A stretch of 64,000 nucleotides of DNA from Cephalopachus bancanus. Lineage: Eukaryota > Chordata > Mammalia > Primates > Tarsiidae. A model generated the notes under the pieces. The model was not told where the DNA came from. It did not search any database and worked only from the letters and a program-made list of their open reading frames with translations. The stretch covers positions 1 to 64,000 of the forward strand of contig JAPVLO010000972.1 in NCBI GenBank assembly GCA_027257055.1, given 5' to 3'. Every line of letters begins with the position of its first letter. The stretch's first letter is position 1. Below are positions 22,318 to 33,770 of this stretch, piece by piece. Both the position numbers and the translations under genes were made by a program.

Positions 22318-22955
22318 TTAGGTTGTTGAAAAAGTAATTGCGATTTTGGATCGTGAATTTTAAGTCATTATAACTAGGCTCAAGCACATCTTTATTAATC
22401 AAAATAGGAACCATTACAATCAACACATTTTTGCCAATGGGAAATAAGTTTGTTATTCCTATAGCATAAAAATCTATGCTTTGGGATTTGACAAACTCTT
22501 GGAGAGCATTTTCTGCATCCTGCTGGTTGTGGAAGCATTTTTCTTGCAAAAAGTTGCCAAGATGCTTGAAGGAGTGGCACTCGGTTGGCGAGAGGTCAGG
22601 TGAATATGGCAGATGAAGCAAAACTTCGTAGCCCAATTTGTTCAACTCATAAAGTGTTGGTTGTGCAATGAATGTGTGGCTCGGTGTTGTTATGGAGAAG
22701 AATTGGACCTTTCTGTTGACCAATGCTGGATGCAGGCGTAGCAGTTTTCATCAATTTGCTGAGCATACATCTCAGATGCACTGGTTTCAGAAACCTGTAG
22801 TGGATCAGACTACCAAACAGTAACCATGACCTTTTTTGGGTGCAAGTGTAGCTTTGAGAAGTGCTTTGGAGCTTCTCCTCGGTCCAGCCACTGAGCTGGT
22901 CATCACCAGTTGTATAAAATCCACTTTTTGTCACATGTCAGAATCCAATAGAGAA
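22318..22955 (-). mobile_element. Hsmar1-like mariner, 5'-truncated transposase relic
   Basis: The left edge TTAGGTTGTTGAAAAAGTAA is a mariner terminal inverted repeat of the Hsmar1/MADE1 kind. Minus-strand reading gives the C-terminal two thirds of a mariner transposase: YSPDLSPTE (third catalytic Asp region) and FHNQQDAENALQEFV, ending in a WQKCVDCNGSYFD-type tail. The frame is broken into at least two pieces (22,289-22,723 and 22,647-22,934). In the second catalytic motif the usual Asp reads Asn (LLHNNTEPH). The N-terminus and the right terminal repeat are missing. It abuts a hAT element. Confidence 0.85.
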
Positions 22956-23291
22956 ATCAAAGATATTATGTAGGTACTTATATAACAATAGAGAATACAG
23001 ACTTCCAGAAATATTTTATTGAGGAAATTCAAAATCTAATAGTAATAACTGAGTACAATTTTCGATAATACAAGTCTACTAGTGAGAAGAATGAGATTAT
23101 TTGTTTTTAGAATACATTTTGCTTAATTGAGGTTCAAAATTAGTGTTCACTATCATCAGATTAGACTGCAAATGTTCATTTGTTAATGTTGATCTCTAAT
23201 GAGATTTTATGTATTTCATTTTTGAAAATGTCTTTTCACACACAGACATTCCCAAACATTGAATCAATCTATGTGTCTATGATTTTATTTT

Positions 23292-23585
23292 ATTTTATTT
23301 TTGAGTTGGAGTCTCACTCTGGCGCCCAGGCTGGAGTGCAGTGGCATGCTCCCGGCCACCACAGCCTCGTCCTGCTGGGCTCCAGCGATCCTTCCGCCTC
23401 AGCCTTCCAAGTAGCCGGAACTACAGGTGCATGCTACCACACCCAGCTAATTTTTGATTTATTGTAGAGACAAGGTCTCGTCAAGTTGCCCGGGCAAGTC
23501 TCGAACCTGTGAGCTCAGGCAATCCACTCACTCACCTCGGCCTCCCAAAGTGCTGGGATTACAGGTTAAGCCACCGAGCCCAACC
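23292..23585 (-). mobile_element. Alu (older strepsirrhine type)
   Basis: Full dimer inside the hAT relic, bracketed by TCTATGATTTTA. Confidence 0.95.
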
Positions 23586-24564
23586 GTATCTATGATTTTA
23601 ATTGAGCACATACGTCATATGAAAAGTATTTACAGAATTCTGGTAGAATCTTCTCTTGATATTTGCCTTTTGGTATGTCATTACATTGCAGATTAATCAC
23701 TTCCAGTTGATGGTTAGGTGGAAACTCCTCAATTGCACAGTTAAATGAATTTTTAAATATGGAAATTTCCTTTAGATTTACATCGAGGTCTAAAAAAAAT
23801 GCTGTTTGAAATCATAGTTTGAACTTGGAAAATACATCTGCTGCAAATTTATATAAAAATGGACAATTCACTTCTTAAAAAAATGTTTTTGATAATTCAC
23901 TTCTTGTTTTAACTTTTGACAGCATAAAAGTGTATAAAGTGACCTGACATCACTTGTAATTCAAACAATATTAATTGTCATCAAAATGACTTTACTGTAG
24001 TATAAGTTTCACATGTAAGGGCTGTCATGTCTTGTAACTAGTAAAATTCTTTAAGACATATTATCAAGTCTGCAGAAAATCTGGTTTCCAAAGTCATTTA
24101 CTGATTGATAATAGTGGTTGAGGACAGCCCTTATAATTCAAAAATTTCCAGTCTTGGTCTTAAGCTCAAAAGAATCATAGGGGAACTTTGCCACCACTAA
24201 GATACTGAATTGCTGTGTGGTAGGGCAAGTCAGGATATTCAGTTTCTACTCTAACAAAATATCACTGAACTGATAAAGACTAAGTTCATGACAGTGGATA
24301 AAGTTACCATTGACACTACTAGTTCAATAACATATAATAGATTTCAAATATCACCACAAAGTAACTACTGATGAATAATACTATAAGTAGCCATAAGGTT
24401 TTAACATCTCATATTATCACAATGGCAACCGTTTTGAATTTGCTCAACTATGCATTTTCCTGCTCCTCATATATTTTTACTACCATCACTTGTAACACAT
24501 CTTAGAGGATTCCACTTCATGTTGTGGAATCAGTGCTTTCTCAACTTTTTTGAAAATATTTTCT

Positions 24565-24823
24565 TTTCTTTTTTTTTTTTTTGAGTTGGAGTCTCACTCT
24601 GTCGCCCAGACTGACCTGCTGGGCTCTGGTGATCCTTCCGCCTCAGCCTTCTGAGTAGCCGAAATTACAGGTGCGCGTTACCACGCCTGGCTAATTTTTT
24701 GATTTTATTGTAGAGATGAGGTCTCGCCTGCCCAGGCGGGTCTCGAACCCACGGGCTCGGGCAATCCACTCACCTCAGCCTCCCAAAGACGCGGGATTAC
24801 AGGCTGAGCCACCGAGCCCGGCT
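24565..24823 (-). mobile_element. Alu with internal deletion
   Basis: Bracketed by GAAAATATTTTC. About 35 bases of the right arm are missing: CCCAGACTG joins directly to ACCTGCTGGG. Otherwise of the young type. Confidence 0.93.
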
Positions 24824-25805
24824 GAAAATATTTTCACCTTTAATTGTTCCATATAGACTATTCACAGAGGTTAATTTTTCAGTCACTTCAGACAAGGCAT
24901 TGACTCAAATAAACAACTGAGTAGTAATAGTTGTTAACTCATGAAGAGCCAATGAAAACCACTCAAAGTTAATTGATTTGTATTTTAATTGACTATGGAT
25001 ATTGCTCCCAATGTCTTCATTCTTCAAGCAACTGTTTTAGCTGAAAGGCTAATAGCATTATGTTTTTTCCTCTGGATACATTTCTTTGGCTGTTGCAACC
25101 AAACACAATTTAATGAAACAGCTTTCCTTGTTTGGCTAAGAAATGAGTCACTCAGAAAATTACTTTGGTTGCAGCCTCATTTTCATTTTTGTGAGGAAAT
25201 TCTGCTGTGATGAAATATTCTGTTTTAAATTCTCTAATTGTTCTTACTGTTGCTTTCCCAGTTGGGAATACAGTTATGAATGCTTAGTCTGATGTTGGCA
25301 TATATTGTATTCTTTCAGGAAAGCTATAGTGTTATTGCAAAATAAATGCTTTGCCATCAAATTTGATAACACAATAATCCACACTCCACTGTGCCTCAAA
25401 AGCATGACATTTGAAGTCCATTTTCTCCCTTTTTTCTTGTTTTGACATGATAGATGATAGGTATGCACTAGTAATAAAAAAAAAAAGTCAAGGTGTTATA
25501 CACATGGCACTGGAAACATTGCCAAGTAATAATAGTATCGCTGTAACATGTAGGGCACTGAACAGCAGTGCAAAGTGAAGAGAACACCACTTACATTCTC
25601 TGTTGCAACTATTCAACTCTACTGTTACATGAAAGCAGCCATAGACAATATGCAAATGAAAAAGCATGACTGTGTTTCAATAACTTTTTTATGGACACTA
25701 AAGTTTGAATTTCATGTAATTTTCATGTGAGATGAAATAGCTGTATAAAAACAGATGGTGAGCTGGATTTGGCCTATTGGTTATAGTTTTCTGACCCTGG
25801 TCTAG

Positions 25806-26042
25806 CAAAAAAGGTCAGGCTGCCAGCCAGCTAGCCAGTATTCATTGAACTTGGTGCCAGGTGCTAAGCCCCAGTGGAAGGAAATCTGTTTAAAGTAAGG
25901 GCACTAACACCAATAGCAACAACCCTATAGTTATTATTTCTCTCCCTAAACTCTTTTAATAGTTCACTAAAACCTCTGGTATGATTCTTTACCATTCCAT
26001 TCTAGACTCTTCATGGTGCTGCCTAATTTTCCAACTTCAACT
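25806..26042. other. Intergenic, no gene
   Basis: Short unassigned stretch between the hAT relic and an Alu. Confidence 0.5.
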
Positions 26043-26052
26043 CCTGTTTCTT

Positions 26053-26356
26053 TTCTTTTTTTTTTTTTTTTTTTTTTTTTTTCGAGTTGGAGTCTCACTC
26101 TGTCCCCAGACTGGAGTGCAGTGGCCGCTCCCGGCCACCGCAGCCTCGACATGCTGGGCTCCGGCGATCCTTCCGCCTCAGCCTTCCGAGTAGCCGGAAT
26201 TACAGGCATGCGCTACCACGCCCGGCTGATTTTTTGATTTATTGTAGAGATGAGGTCTCGCTGCCCAGGTGGGTCTCGAACCCACGGGCTCAGGCAATCC
26301 ACTCACCTCAGCCTCCCAAAGGCGCGGGATTACAGGCTGAGCCACCGAGCCCGGCT
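26053..26356 (-). mobile_element. Alu (young strepsirrhine type)
   Basis: Very well preserved: about 30 T, full dimer, 5-base deletion, and a perfect direct repeat CTCCTGTTTCTTTTCTT. It is among the youngest in the window. Confidence 0.96.
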
Positions 26357-26689
26357 CCTGTTTCTTTTCTTACCCTCTTGGTCACAGCCATACTCAACTT
26401 CTTGAGTTTACCAGAAATCCCATATTCTTAGGCATCTGTGCTTTTGCAAGCATGTTGCTGTCTCTGCCTGGGATGAAAATCCCCGTACCTACCTCCCAGT
26501 TCCTACCTATCTATTTTTTATTCTCTAGGAACCTTCCCTGGCTCTTCTAGGCTGACAAATATGCCACTTCCATGAGCTCTCACAGACATGTGGGTGAAGC
26601 TCACAGCATTTATCATTTTGTATCATAGTACAGAATTTATTGACACAATTTTCGAAGTTAGAGTAGCTTCAGGACAAGGATCATATCAA

Positions 26690-28200
26690 TTTGGGAATTT
26701 TTCAGCTATTATTCCTTTGCATACTTCTTTGGCCTTGCTCTGTTTCTCCTTACCTTCTAGGACTTGATGAGACATGTGTTAGGTATTTTGTTACAGTCCC
26801 ACAGATCCTCAAGGCTCTGTATTTTTTTCAGTATATTTTCTCTCTGTTCAGATTGGGTATTTTCTATTTTTCTGTCTTAAGTTTCACTGATTCTTTCCTC
26901 TGTCCCCTCCATTATGCTGTTGAGCCCATATATTGAGTTTATTTTGGTTATTATATATTTTAGTTCTGAAATTTCCACTTTATTACACAGGTGTAGTTTT
27001 AGACCACCTCTCAGCTACATGAGACTAGGCCTTGCCTATGTCTGCCTGGAACACTTCCTTACCAAAGGATAAAGAGCCCTCACAGCCTGTGCTGGGCTTG
27101 TCATCTTGTGTAGGATTATCTTTCCTTATTTCAGACCCAACGTGTGTGCTCCTTTGTTCTGCTTAAATGTGTGTCATATGGCACCTGGCCCACCCCCTAC
27201 TCGGTCCCCTGTGTGGGGAGAGGTTGAGGATCTTTTGCTATAGCACAAAAGGAGCGTGCTGGCTTCTGGAGTGGCCTGCTGGCTAGGAGGGCATTAATGG
27301 CCACTATTTAAGCTGATCTTGCTCTGTGTCTTCTCTATGTGAGTAAAGTGTTGCTCCATCCAGGGCTTGACTATATTATGTTATTCATGGAGACTCTGAT
27401 ACCAAGGCACAACGGGCAGAAGTACTTTGACACCTACTCTCAATAATAGGCAACAGATGCCACTTGTTTAACAATTCTTTGTATCTTCTATTTCTTTGAA
27501 GAAACTTCCTCTTTCTCTGCTGAGGCCTTCTAGTTTTTCAAGTGAGTTTGTAATTGCTCATTGAAGCACTTAAAAATCCTTGCCATAATTCCAATATCTG
27601 ATTTACCTTAGTGTTTGTATCTGTTGATCATCTTTTCTCATTTGAAATTATTCTAATTCTCGGTATAAGTAATTTTTAAAATTAAAACTTGGATATTTTA
27701 GGTATTGTTATGAGACTCTAGGACATATTTGAATCTTCTATCTTAGCAGGCCTCCTCTGACATTACTGTGGTGGGGTAAAGGGGGTACTGCCTTGTTACT
27801 GTCAAATGTAGGTGGAAGTCCAGGTTACCCCACTCAACCTCTGTTGACACTGAGTGGAAGGGAGTGTCTCCTTGATGCTGTTTGGTGGGAATGGTAGTTC
27901 TGACTCTATCCTAGGCCTCTATTGACCTTGGCTAGGAGGTATAGGAGTGCCTCATTCTTGCTCCTCACATTGCTTCCACTGACCAATGGCGGGTGGGGAC
28001 ATTACCACTGGACAGTGGTAAAAGTCTTGACTCTCCACTAGGCCCCCTTTGACATTAACTCAGCAGAAAGGAGGAATGACCCCTCACAAGTGCTGGGTAG
28101 AAGTCCAGGTTCTCCAGTGCAGCTGGGGGAGGAAAGGGGTGAGATTTGAGGCATCTCATTACAGCCTGGTGAAGTCTAGGCTGCTTCTAGAAGTCCCAAA
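26690..28200 (-). mobile_element. L1M 5' region, split by an LTR
   Basis: Antisense L1M 5' blocks: CTCTCTGTTCAGATTGGGTA, TTCACTGATTCTTTCCTCTG, GTTGAGCCCATATATTGAG, then after the LTR TTGTATCTTCTATTTCTTTG, AATTGCTCATTGAAGC, GCAGGCCTCCTCTGACATTA. The same L1 region occurs at 51.6-52.7 kb. Confidence 0.7.
26992..27475 (+). mobile_element. Solo LTR, family unassigned
   Basis: Interrupts the L1M text. It has an LTR layout: a TATTTAAG box at about 27,306, GAGTAAAG polyadenylation-type signal at about 27,342, and a CAACAGA-like end. The sequence resembles ERVL-type LTRs (ATGGCACCTGGCCCA, GGAGCGTGCTGGCTTCTGG). No internal retroviral sequence is present. Confidence 0.6.
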
Positions 28201-28329
28201 ACTATGCTGACAACTGAAGTTTTTGTTATAACTGAAAGTCTGTTTATACTTGGCCGCCTATCTTTGCTCAGCTCTAACTCTGTATTTAATTCTGTCACCA
28301 ATGTGTTCTGGTATCAGCTGTATAGTTTT

Positions 28330-28566
28330 TTTCTTCCTGAGTCAGGGGGGTCTCACTCTGTTGCCCAAGTTGCAGTGCAGTGGTCTGATCACAGCTCACT
28401 GCAGCCTCGACCTCCTGGGCTCAGGCAATCCTCCTGAGTAGCTGGGACTACAGGTGCATGCCACCATTCCTGGCTAATTTCTAATTTTTTGTAGAGACAC
28501 AGTTTAGCTACGTTGCCTAGGCTGGTCTTAACCCTTGGGCTCAAGTGATCTTCCCACTGCTCCTGG
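28330..28566 (-). mobile_element. Alu, old and incomplete
   Basis: Antisense AluJ-like copy without a clean left end. Confidence 0.85.
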
Positions 28567-28688
28567 TCACAGCTGTATAATCTTTATGACATTGGTAAGT
28601 ATGGGAAGAACTGATGAATTTTTTACAACTTATTTTTGGTCCTGACATAAAGGATAAGTATAGTTCTATTTATAAGACTAGATAAATT

Positions 28689-28973
28689 GCCGGGTACGGT
28701 GGCTCAAGCCTGTAATCTCAGCACTTTGGGAGGCCGAAGTGAGAGGATTGCGTGAGCCCATGGGTTCGTGACCAGCCTGGACAACTTGGCGAGACCTCAT
28801 CTCTGCACTAACAAAAAATTAGTCAGGCGTGGTAACGCGTGCCTGTAGTTCCAGCTACTTGGAAGGCTGAGTCAGAGGGATCGCCTGAGCCCAGCATGTC
28901 GATGCTGGGGTGGCTGTGAGCGTGCCACTGCACTCCAGCCTGAGTGACAGAGTGAGACTCCAATTAAAAGAAA
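28689..28973 (+). mobile_element. Alu, intermediate
   Basis: Sense dimer with CTCAAGCCTGTAATC. The tail AAAAGAAAAAAGACTA repeats the AAGACTA before the element. Confidence 0.92.
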
Positions 28974-28983
28974 AAAGACTAAG

Positions 28984-29200
28984 GCAGGCTCGGTGGCTCA
29001 GCCTGTAATCCCACGCTTTGGGAGGTTGATATGAGTGGATTGCCTGAGCCCGCAGGTTCGAGACCTGCTTGGGCAACTTGACAAGACCTCATCCCTACAA
29101 TAAAAAAATCAAAAATTAGCCGGGCATGGCAGCGCACACCTGTAGTTCCAGCTACTTGGAAGGCTGAGGCAGAAGGATCGCCAGAGCTCAGCAGGTTGAC
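28984..29200 (+). mobile_element. Alu, 3'-truncated
   Basis: Starts GGCAGGCTCGGTGGCTCAGCC immediately after the previous Alu tail and breaks off in the right arm at CAGCAGGTTGAC, with no poly-A. A later deletion is the likely cause. Confidence 0.9.
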
Positions 29201-29307
29201 TGTTATGTGACTTTTTATTATCTGTATAGGTTATGTGGCACTAACATTATAAATGAACTACATATTCCTAAATGCTCCAGTGTAAGGATTTAGTTTAAAA
29301 GAAAGCT

Positions 29308-29448
29308 AAGAGCCAGGTGCAAAGGTGTGTGCCTGTGATGAAAGCTACTTGGGAGGTCGAAGTGGGAGGATTGCTTGAGTCCATGAAGAGGAGTTTGAGA
29401 CTTGATTGGGCAACACAGGGAGACCCTGTCTCAAGAAGGGAAAAAGAA
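29308..29448 (+). repeat. Alu fragment
   Basis: GCCAGGTGCAAAGGTGTGTGC..GTCTCAAGAAGGG, one arm in length. Confidence 0.7.
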
Positions 29449-29930
29449 ATTACATTTAATCTAAAAATTTAAATTTATTTTCCTATAAATGAATAAGTCT
29501 CTTCTCTGATATTAACTGATATTTACATAAGTATTAATGATATTGCTACAAATTATGCACTAATTAGTCCTTAATCTTATTTAATATACTAGATTTTATA
29601 TTATTTTAAAATATTGATTTATCTGTGCATATTTTAGTCATATCAATTTGCTAAATTCAGATTAAACTTTCCCCAGCTCCTAGTGTATTTAGAATTATGA
29701 AAAAAAATCAATAATAAGTGATATAAAGTTTTAGAATAAGAGATGTAGCAATATTGAGGTTATATGATACAAGTATAAAGTAGATTGGGACTGCTCATAT
29801 GCTGGGTTTACATGGAGGCTGGGGAGGGATAAGGAGGAAGTGGATGGGTAGAGTGGTAATCAATAAATTTAGAACCTAGATTGTGAAAGCAAGAAAGGAT
29901 TTTGGAAATTCCAACCTTCCTAGATAATTT
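29449..29930. other. Intergenic AT-rich sequence
   Basis: No gene or named repeat recognised. Confidence 0.5.
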
Positions 29931-30199
29931 TTTTTTTTGAGTCAGGGTTTTACTCTGTTACTCAGGCTGGAGTGCAGTGTCAGAATCATGGCTCACTGCA
30001 AACACGATCTCTGGGTTTACATGATCCCCTGTTTCAGGTTCTCCAATAGCTGGGACTTTAGGCATGTGCCACCAAGCCCAGCTAATTTTTAAGAAAATTG
30101 AGATCTTGCGATGTTGCAAGGTTGCTCACGAACTCCTGGGCTCAAGCAATCCTCCCCACCAGTGTTGGGATTACAGGCGTGAGCCACTACATCTGGCAC
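29931..30199 (-). mobile_element. Alu, old
   Basis: Antisense dimer, strongly diverged, ending CTACATCTGGC. Confidence 0.88.
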
Positions 30200-30214
30200 A
30201 AATTTTTTATTTTA

Positions 30215-30455
30215 ACGAGGTTTTTGAATGTATATTATGTGTCTGGCACTTTACCTACCTTATAGCATCTAATCTAAAATAATGTTATCAAGTAGTTACA
30301 ATTTCTCTTTTTCAAAGAGGGAACTGAAGATCAAATGAGATTAACTTGTTGAAGGTCACCCAGCTATCAAGTGATAGAGTTATTATAGGATTTGAACCTA
30401 GATCTGTTTGATTCCACAATTCATGATCCTTTAGCTACACCACTCTGCCTTCCAC
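30215..30455 (-). repeat. MIR SINE
   Basis: Antisense MIR: GAGGGAACTGAAGATCAAATG, TTGAAGGTCACCCAGCTA, GGATTTGAACCTAGATC, ACACCACTCTGCC. Confidence 0.85.
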
Positions 30456-30659
30456 ATGGGTTTCCAGATTCACTCTTCATGAAAATAATAATTATAAAAT
30501 CACTTAATCTATATTCCCATTTCTCTCTCCAGTTAAAGGGCTAAACCTTAGAGGTTGCATATCTATTTTACATACATTTGACAAATAAGCCACATAAGGT
30601 GAACTTATATTACAGCATGAAGTCTGTCCCATGCTTGGTGATGAAAGATAGATCCTTGT

Positions 30660-30790
30660 GGTAGAAGAAGACATGGAGTGCTGGCTTAGAGGATAGGTAA
30701 TTTCTCCAAAGTCACACAGCCAGTGCAGAGTAAGAACTCGAATCCAGGTCTGTCTCACTCCAACTCCCACCAATTGCATCCACTCCTGGC
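30660..30790 (-). repeat. MIR fragment
   Basis: CCAAAGTCACACAGCCAG and AACTCGAATCCAGGTCTG are MIR core blocks in antisense. Confidence 0.7.
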
Positions 30791-30945
30791 AATTCTGCTT
30801 TACCTAGTAATGGTGGGAAGGAAGGTGTTGAGGGGTGGGAAGTGCTTAGCCTTACAATTCTTGGAAAGGGCCTGAGTCAGGAACTGTGAACTTCAGGAAG
30901 AAGGTCAAATACTGGCAGAATTCTTATCTTAGCTGGTACAAGTGG

Positions 30946-30968
30946 TGAGTGTGAGTGTGTGAGTGTGA

Positions 30969-31034
<66 letters not shown>
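30946..31034. repeat. (GT)n(GA)n compound microsatellite
   Basis: GTGTGA-interrupted GT units followed by about 23 GA units. The Ser/His-rich minus-strand frames here are artefacts of it. Confidence 0.97.
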
Positions 31035-31039
<5 letters not shown>

Positions 31040-31920
31040 AATGAGAATGAATAGTGGGGGTCAAAATCTCCCAAGCTGAGGTCACCATTTGAGATAATGC
31101 ATGTGCTAATTTAGATTTTGAAAATATTTGGCCTTCTCTATTCACTCATTCAAGCAAAATAAAATATAAAGAATGGAAGAGGTTTTAGAGGTAGTAATTA
31201 AACATGAAATATAATAATCTATATAAACTACAGTTTGTTCATCTAGTTACTTGTCTCGGGAACAATTTAAAACCCGTGTGCAAAATCAGTTGGGATTCTC
31301 ATAGCTTTTCACCGAATACCGGTAGGATTTACTGAGGCAGCACTAAATTGTCTTCCTCGTATCTTGAAATCCAAGTTTAAATGTATTTTGTCTATTGGTT
31401 ACAGGTGGAAACATTGAAAATATGCAAAACTTCATCTACAAAGGGAAATTTGTATTCATTTGTCCATTAGTTAATATTTTCCTATCCCTGAAGACTGAAC
31501 GTGTGCCCATAACAGCTATGCTTACTAAATTTGACAATAATTGAAAGAAGTCCTGTTTTCTTCTTCCTCACTTATAGTATGAATCGAAAGTCAGTCTAAT
31601 AACTTTTATTTGCACCTGAGAGATAGAACAATTAAGAATTATTTTTGTCAAGGGTTGCTGCGTGTTTTGGGGAGTAGAAAGGATTTTCTGGGCCGCAAGC
31701 TGTGATGAGAATCTTAATTATTTCTCCTATCAGGTCTGTCCACAAGCCGCCCCTACTCTTCCATCTAAGCCCCACTGAGATCACAGCAACACAACTCAAC
31801 ATTCTGGAGATCCCGCTTAACAAGCTCGCATTGCTTCTCCTTATAATATTATAATGAACTTATTGATAAGACACAGGGTAAACACAAGTAGCACGAAAAT
31901 TTGGCCTCAAAGTGCCGCCA
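31035..31920. other. Region upstream of the CpG island
   Basis: Repeat-poor sequence with no gene recognised. It may hold distal KDM6A regulatory sequence; this is inference from position only. Confidence 0.4.
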
Positions 31921-32607
31921 CTAATACACAGACCTTTGGCGGTGGGGAGCCATGGTCGGCGAGCCAGACCCCGCGGGAGACGCTTCATTCCCTCCGGCCT
32001 GGGGTGTATGGGCGGGGGTCAGTGAGCCTTTCCCACTGCACTTTCGGCGCGGGTGAGGGGATCGGGGCCGCAAGCGCTAGCCTGGCCTAGGGCGGCTCCC
32101 GGACCGCGAGGCACGGGGCCGGCAGCCGCTCCCCGAGCGCACTCCTCGCGGAGGCCATTATTTCCAGCAGTGCCAGAAGTCTGAGCCTTCTTCGTAGGGC
32201 AGAGGTCCGAGGCCGTGCGCCGCCTCCTGGCTACGCGGCCGGTATCACGCCCTGTGGGGCCCAAGACCCCTACAGCGCGCAGGACGGGCGGAGCCGCGAC
32301 CTGGGCCCATCCCCGAGCTCCCACGCAGGCAAAGGCCATCCATGGAGTCCTCGCTCGCCGCTCGTGGCCGCGGCGGGCGGTGCCGGACCTCGCCCTTCCC
32401 CACCGCTCCCCTCCCCCTCCTGAGCCCGCCGCGGCTCCCGAGGTGACACGGCCCGGACCCTCCATTCTCTGCCCGAGTGTATTTAACTGGCACAACCTAA
32501 CAGGAAGCTCCCTCTCGGTGACAACCCTTCCCCCGACAGACGCGCCCAGCAGCCAACCACCGGCCAGAATTGGCCTCCGTCCCGCTTTCCTCTCGGTGGC
32601 GGCCTCG

Positions 32608-32701
32608 GTGGGCGGGGCTCGAGCAGCTAGCAAGTTAAGTGGAGCCACGGCTGACGTGAGTCAACAAAGGTCACGTGAGGCGAGCGGGCCGCGCCGATTG
32701 G
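32608..32701 (+). promoter_or_regulatory. KDM6A: KDM6A core-promoter motif cluster
   Basis: In order: a GC box GGGCGGGGC (about 32,610), a CRE/AP-1-like TGACGTGAGTCA (32,652), an E-box TCACGTGA (32,671) and an inverted CCAAT box GATTGG (32,696). The spacing, about 420-510 bases before the start codon, fits a TATA-less promoter. Binding itself is inferred. Confidence 0.6.
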
Positions 32702-32754
32702 TGGCGCCGTCCGGGCGAGGAGGGGGGGTCACGGCGGCGGCGTGGGGTTCGCTG

Positions 32755-33758
<1,004 letters not shown>

Positions 33759-33770
33759 TAGCTGGAGGAA

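Larger units (their letters stand above)
22956..25805 (-). mobile_element. hAT-Charlie (Charlie8-like) transposon relic
   Basis: Read on the minus strand, the right part (25,274-25,468) encodes a BED-type N-terminal segment ending LKEYNICQHQTKHS, the motif common to Charlie transposases and the related host gene GTF2IRD2. About 1 kb further in, the minus strand at 24,185-24,240 reads PDLPYHTAIQYLSGGKV, matching the hAT YHT..W(L)S.GKV block. The right end GTGAGCTGGATTTGGCC..TTTTCTGACCCTGG is a Charlie terminal region. It has stops and frameshifts throughout and no left terminal repeat. Alus at 23,292 and 24,567 sit inside it. Confidence 0.8.

Noticed and set aside
30877..31145. Ser/His-rich peptides with SLSLSLS and HTHTHT
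   Set aside because: Translation of the (GT)n(GA)n microsatellite.
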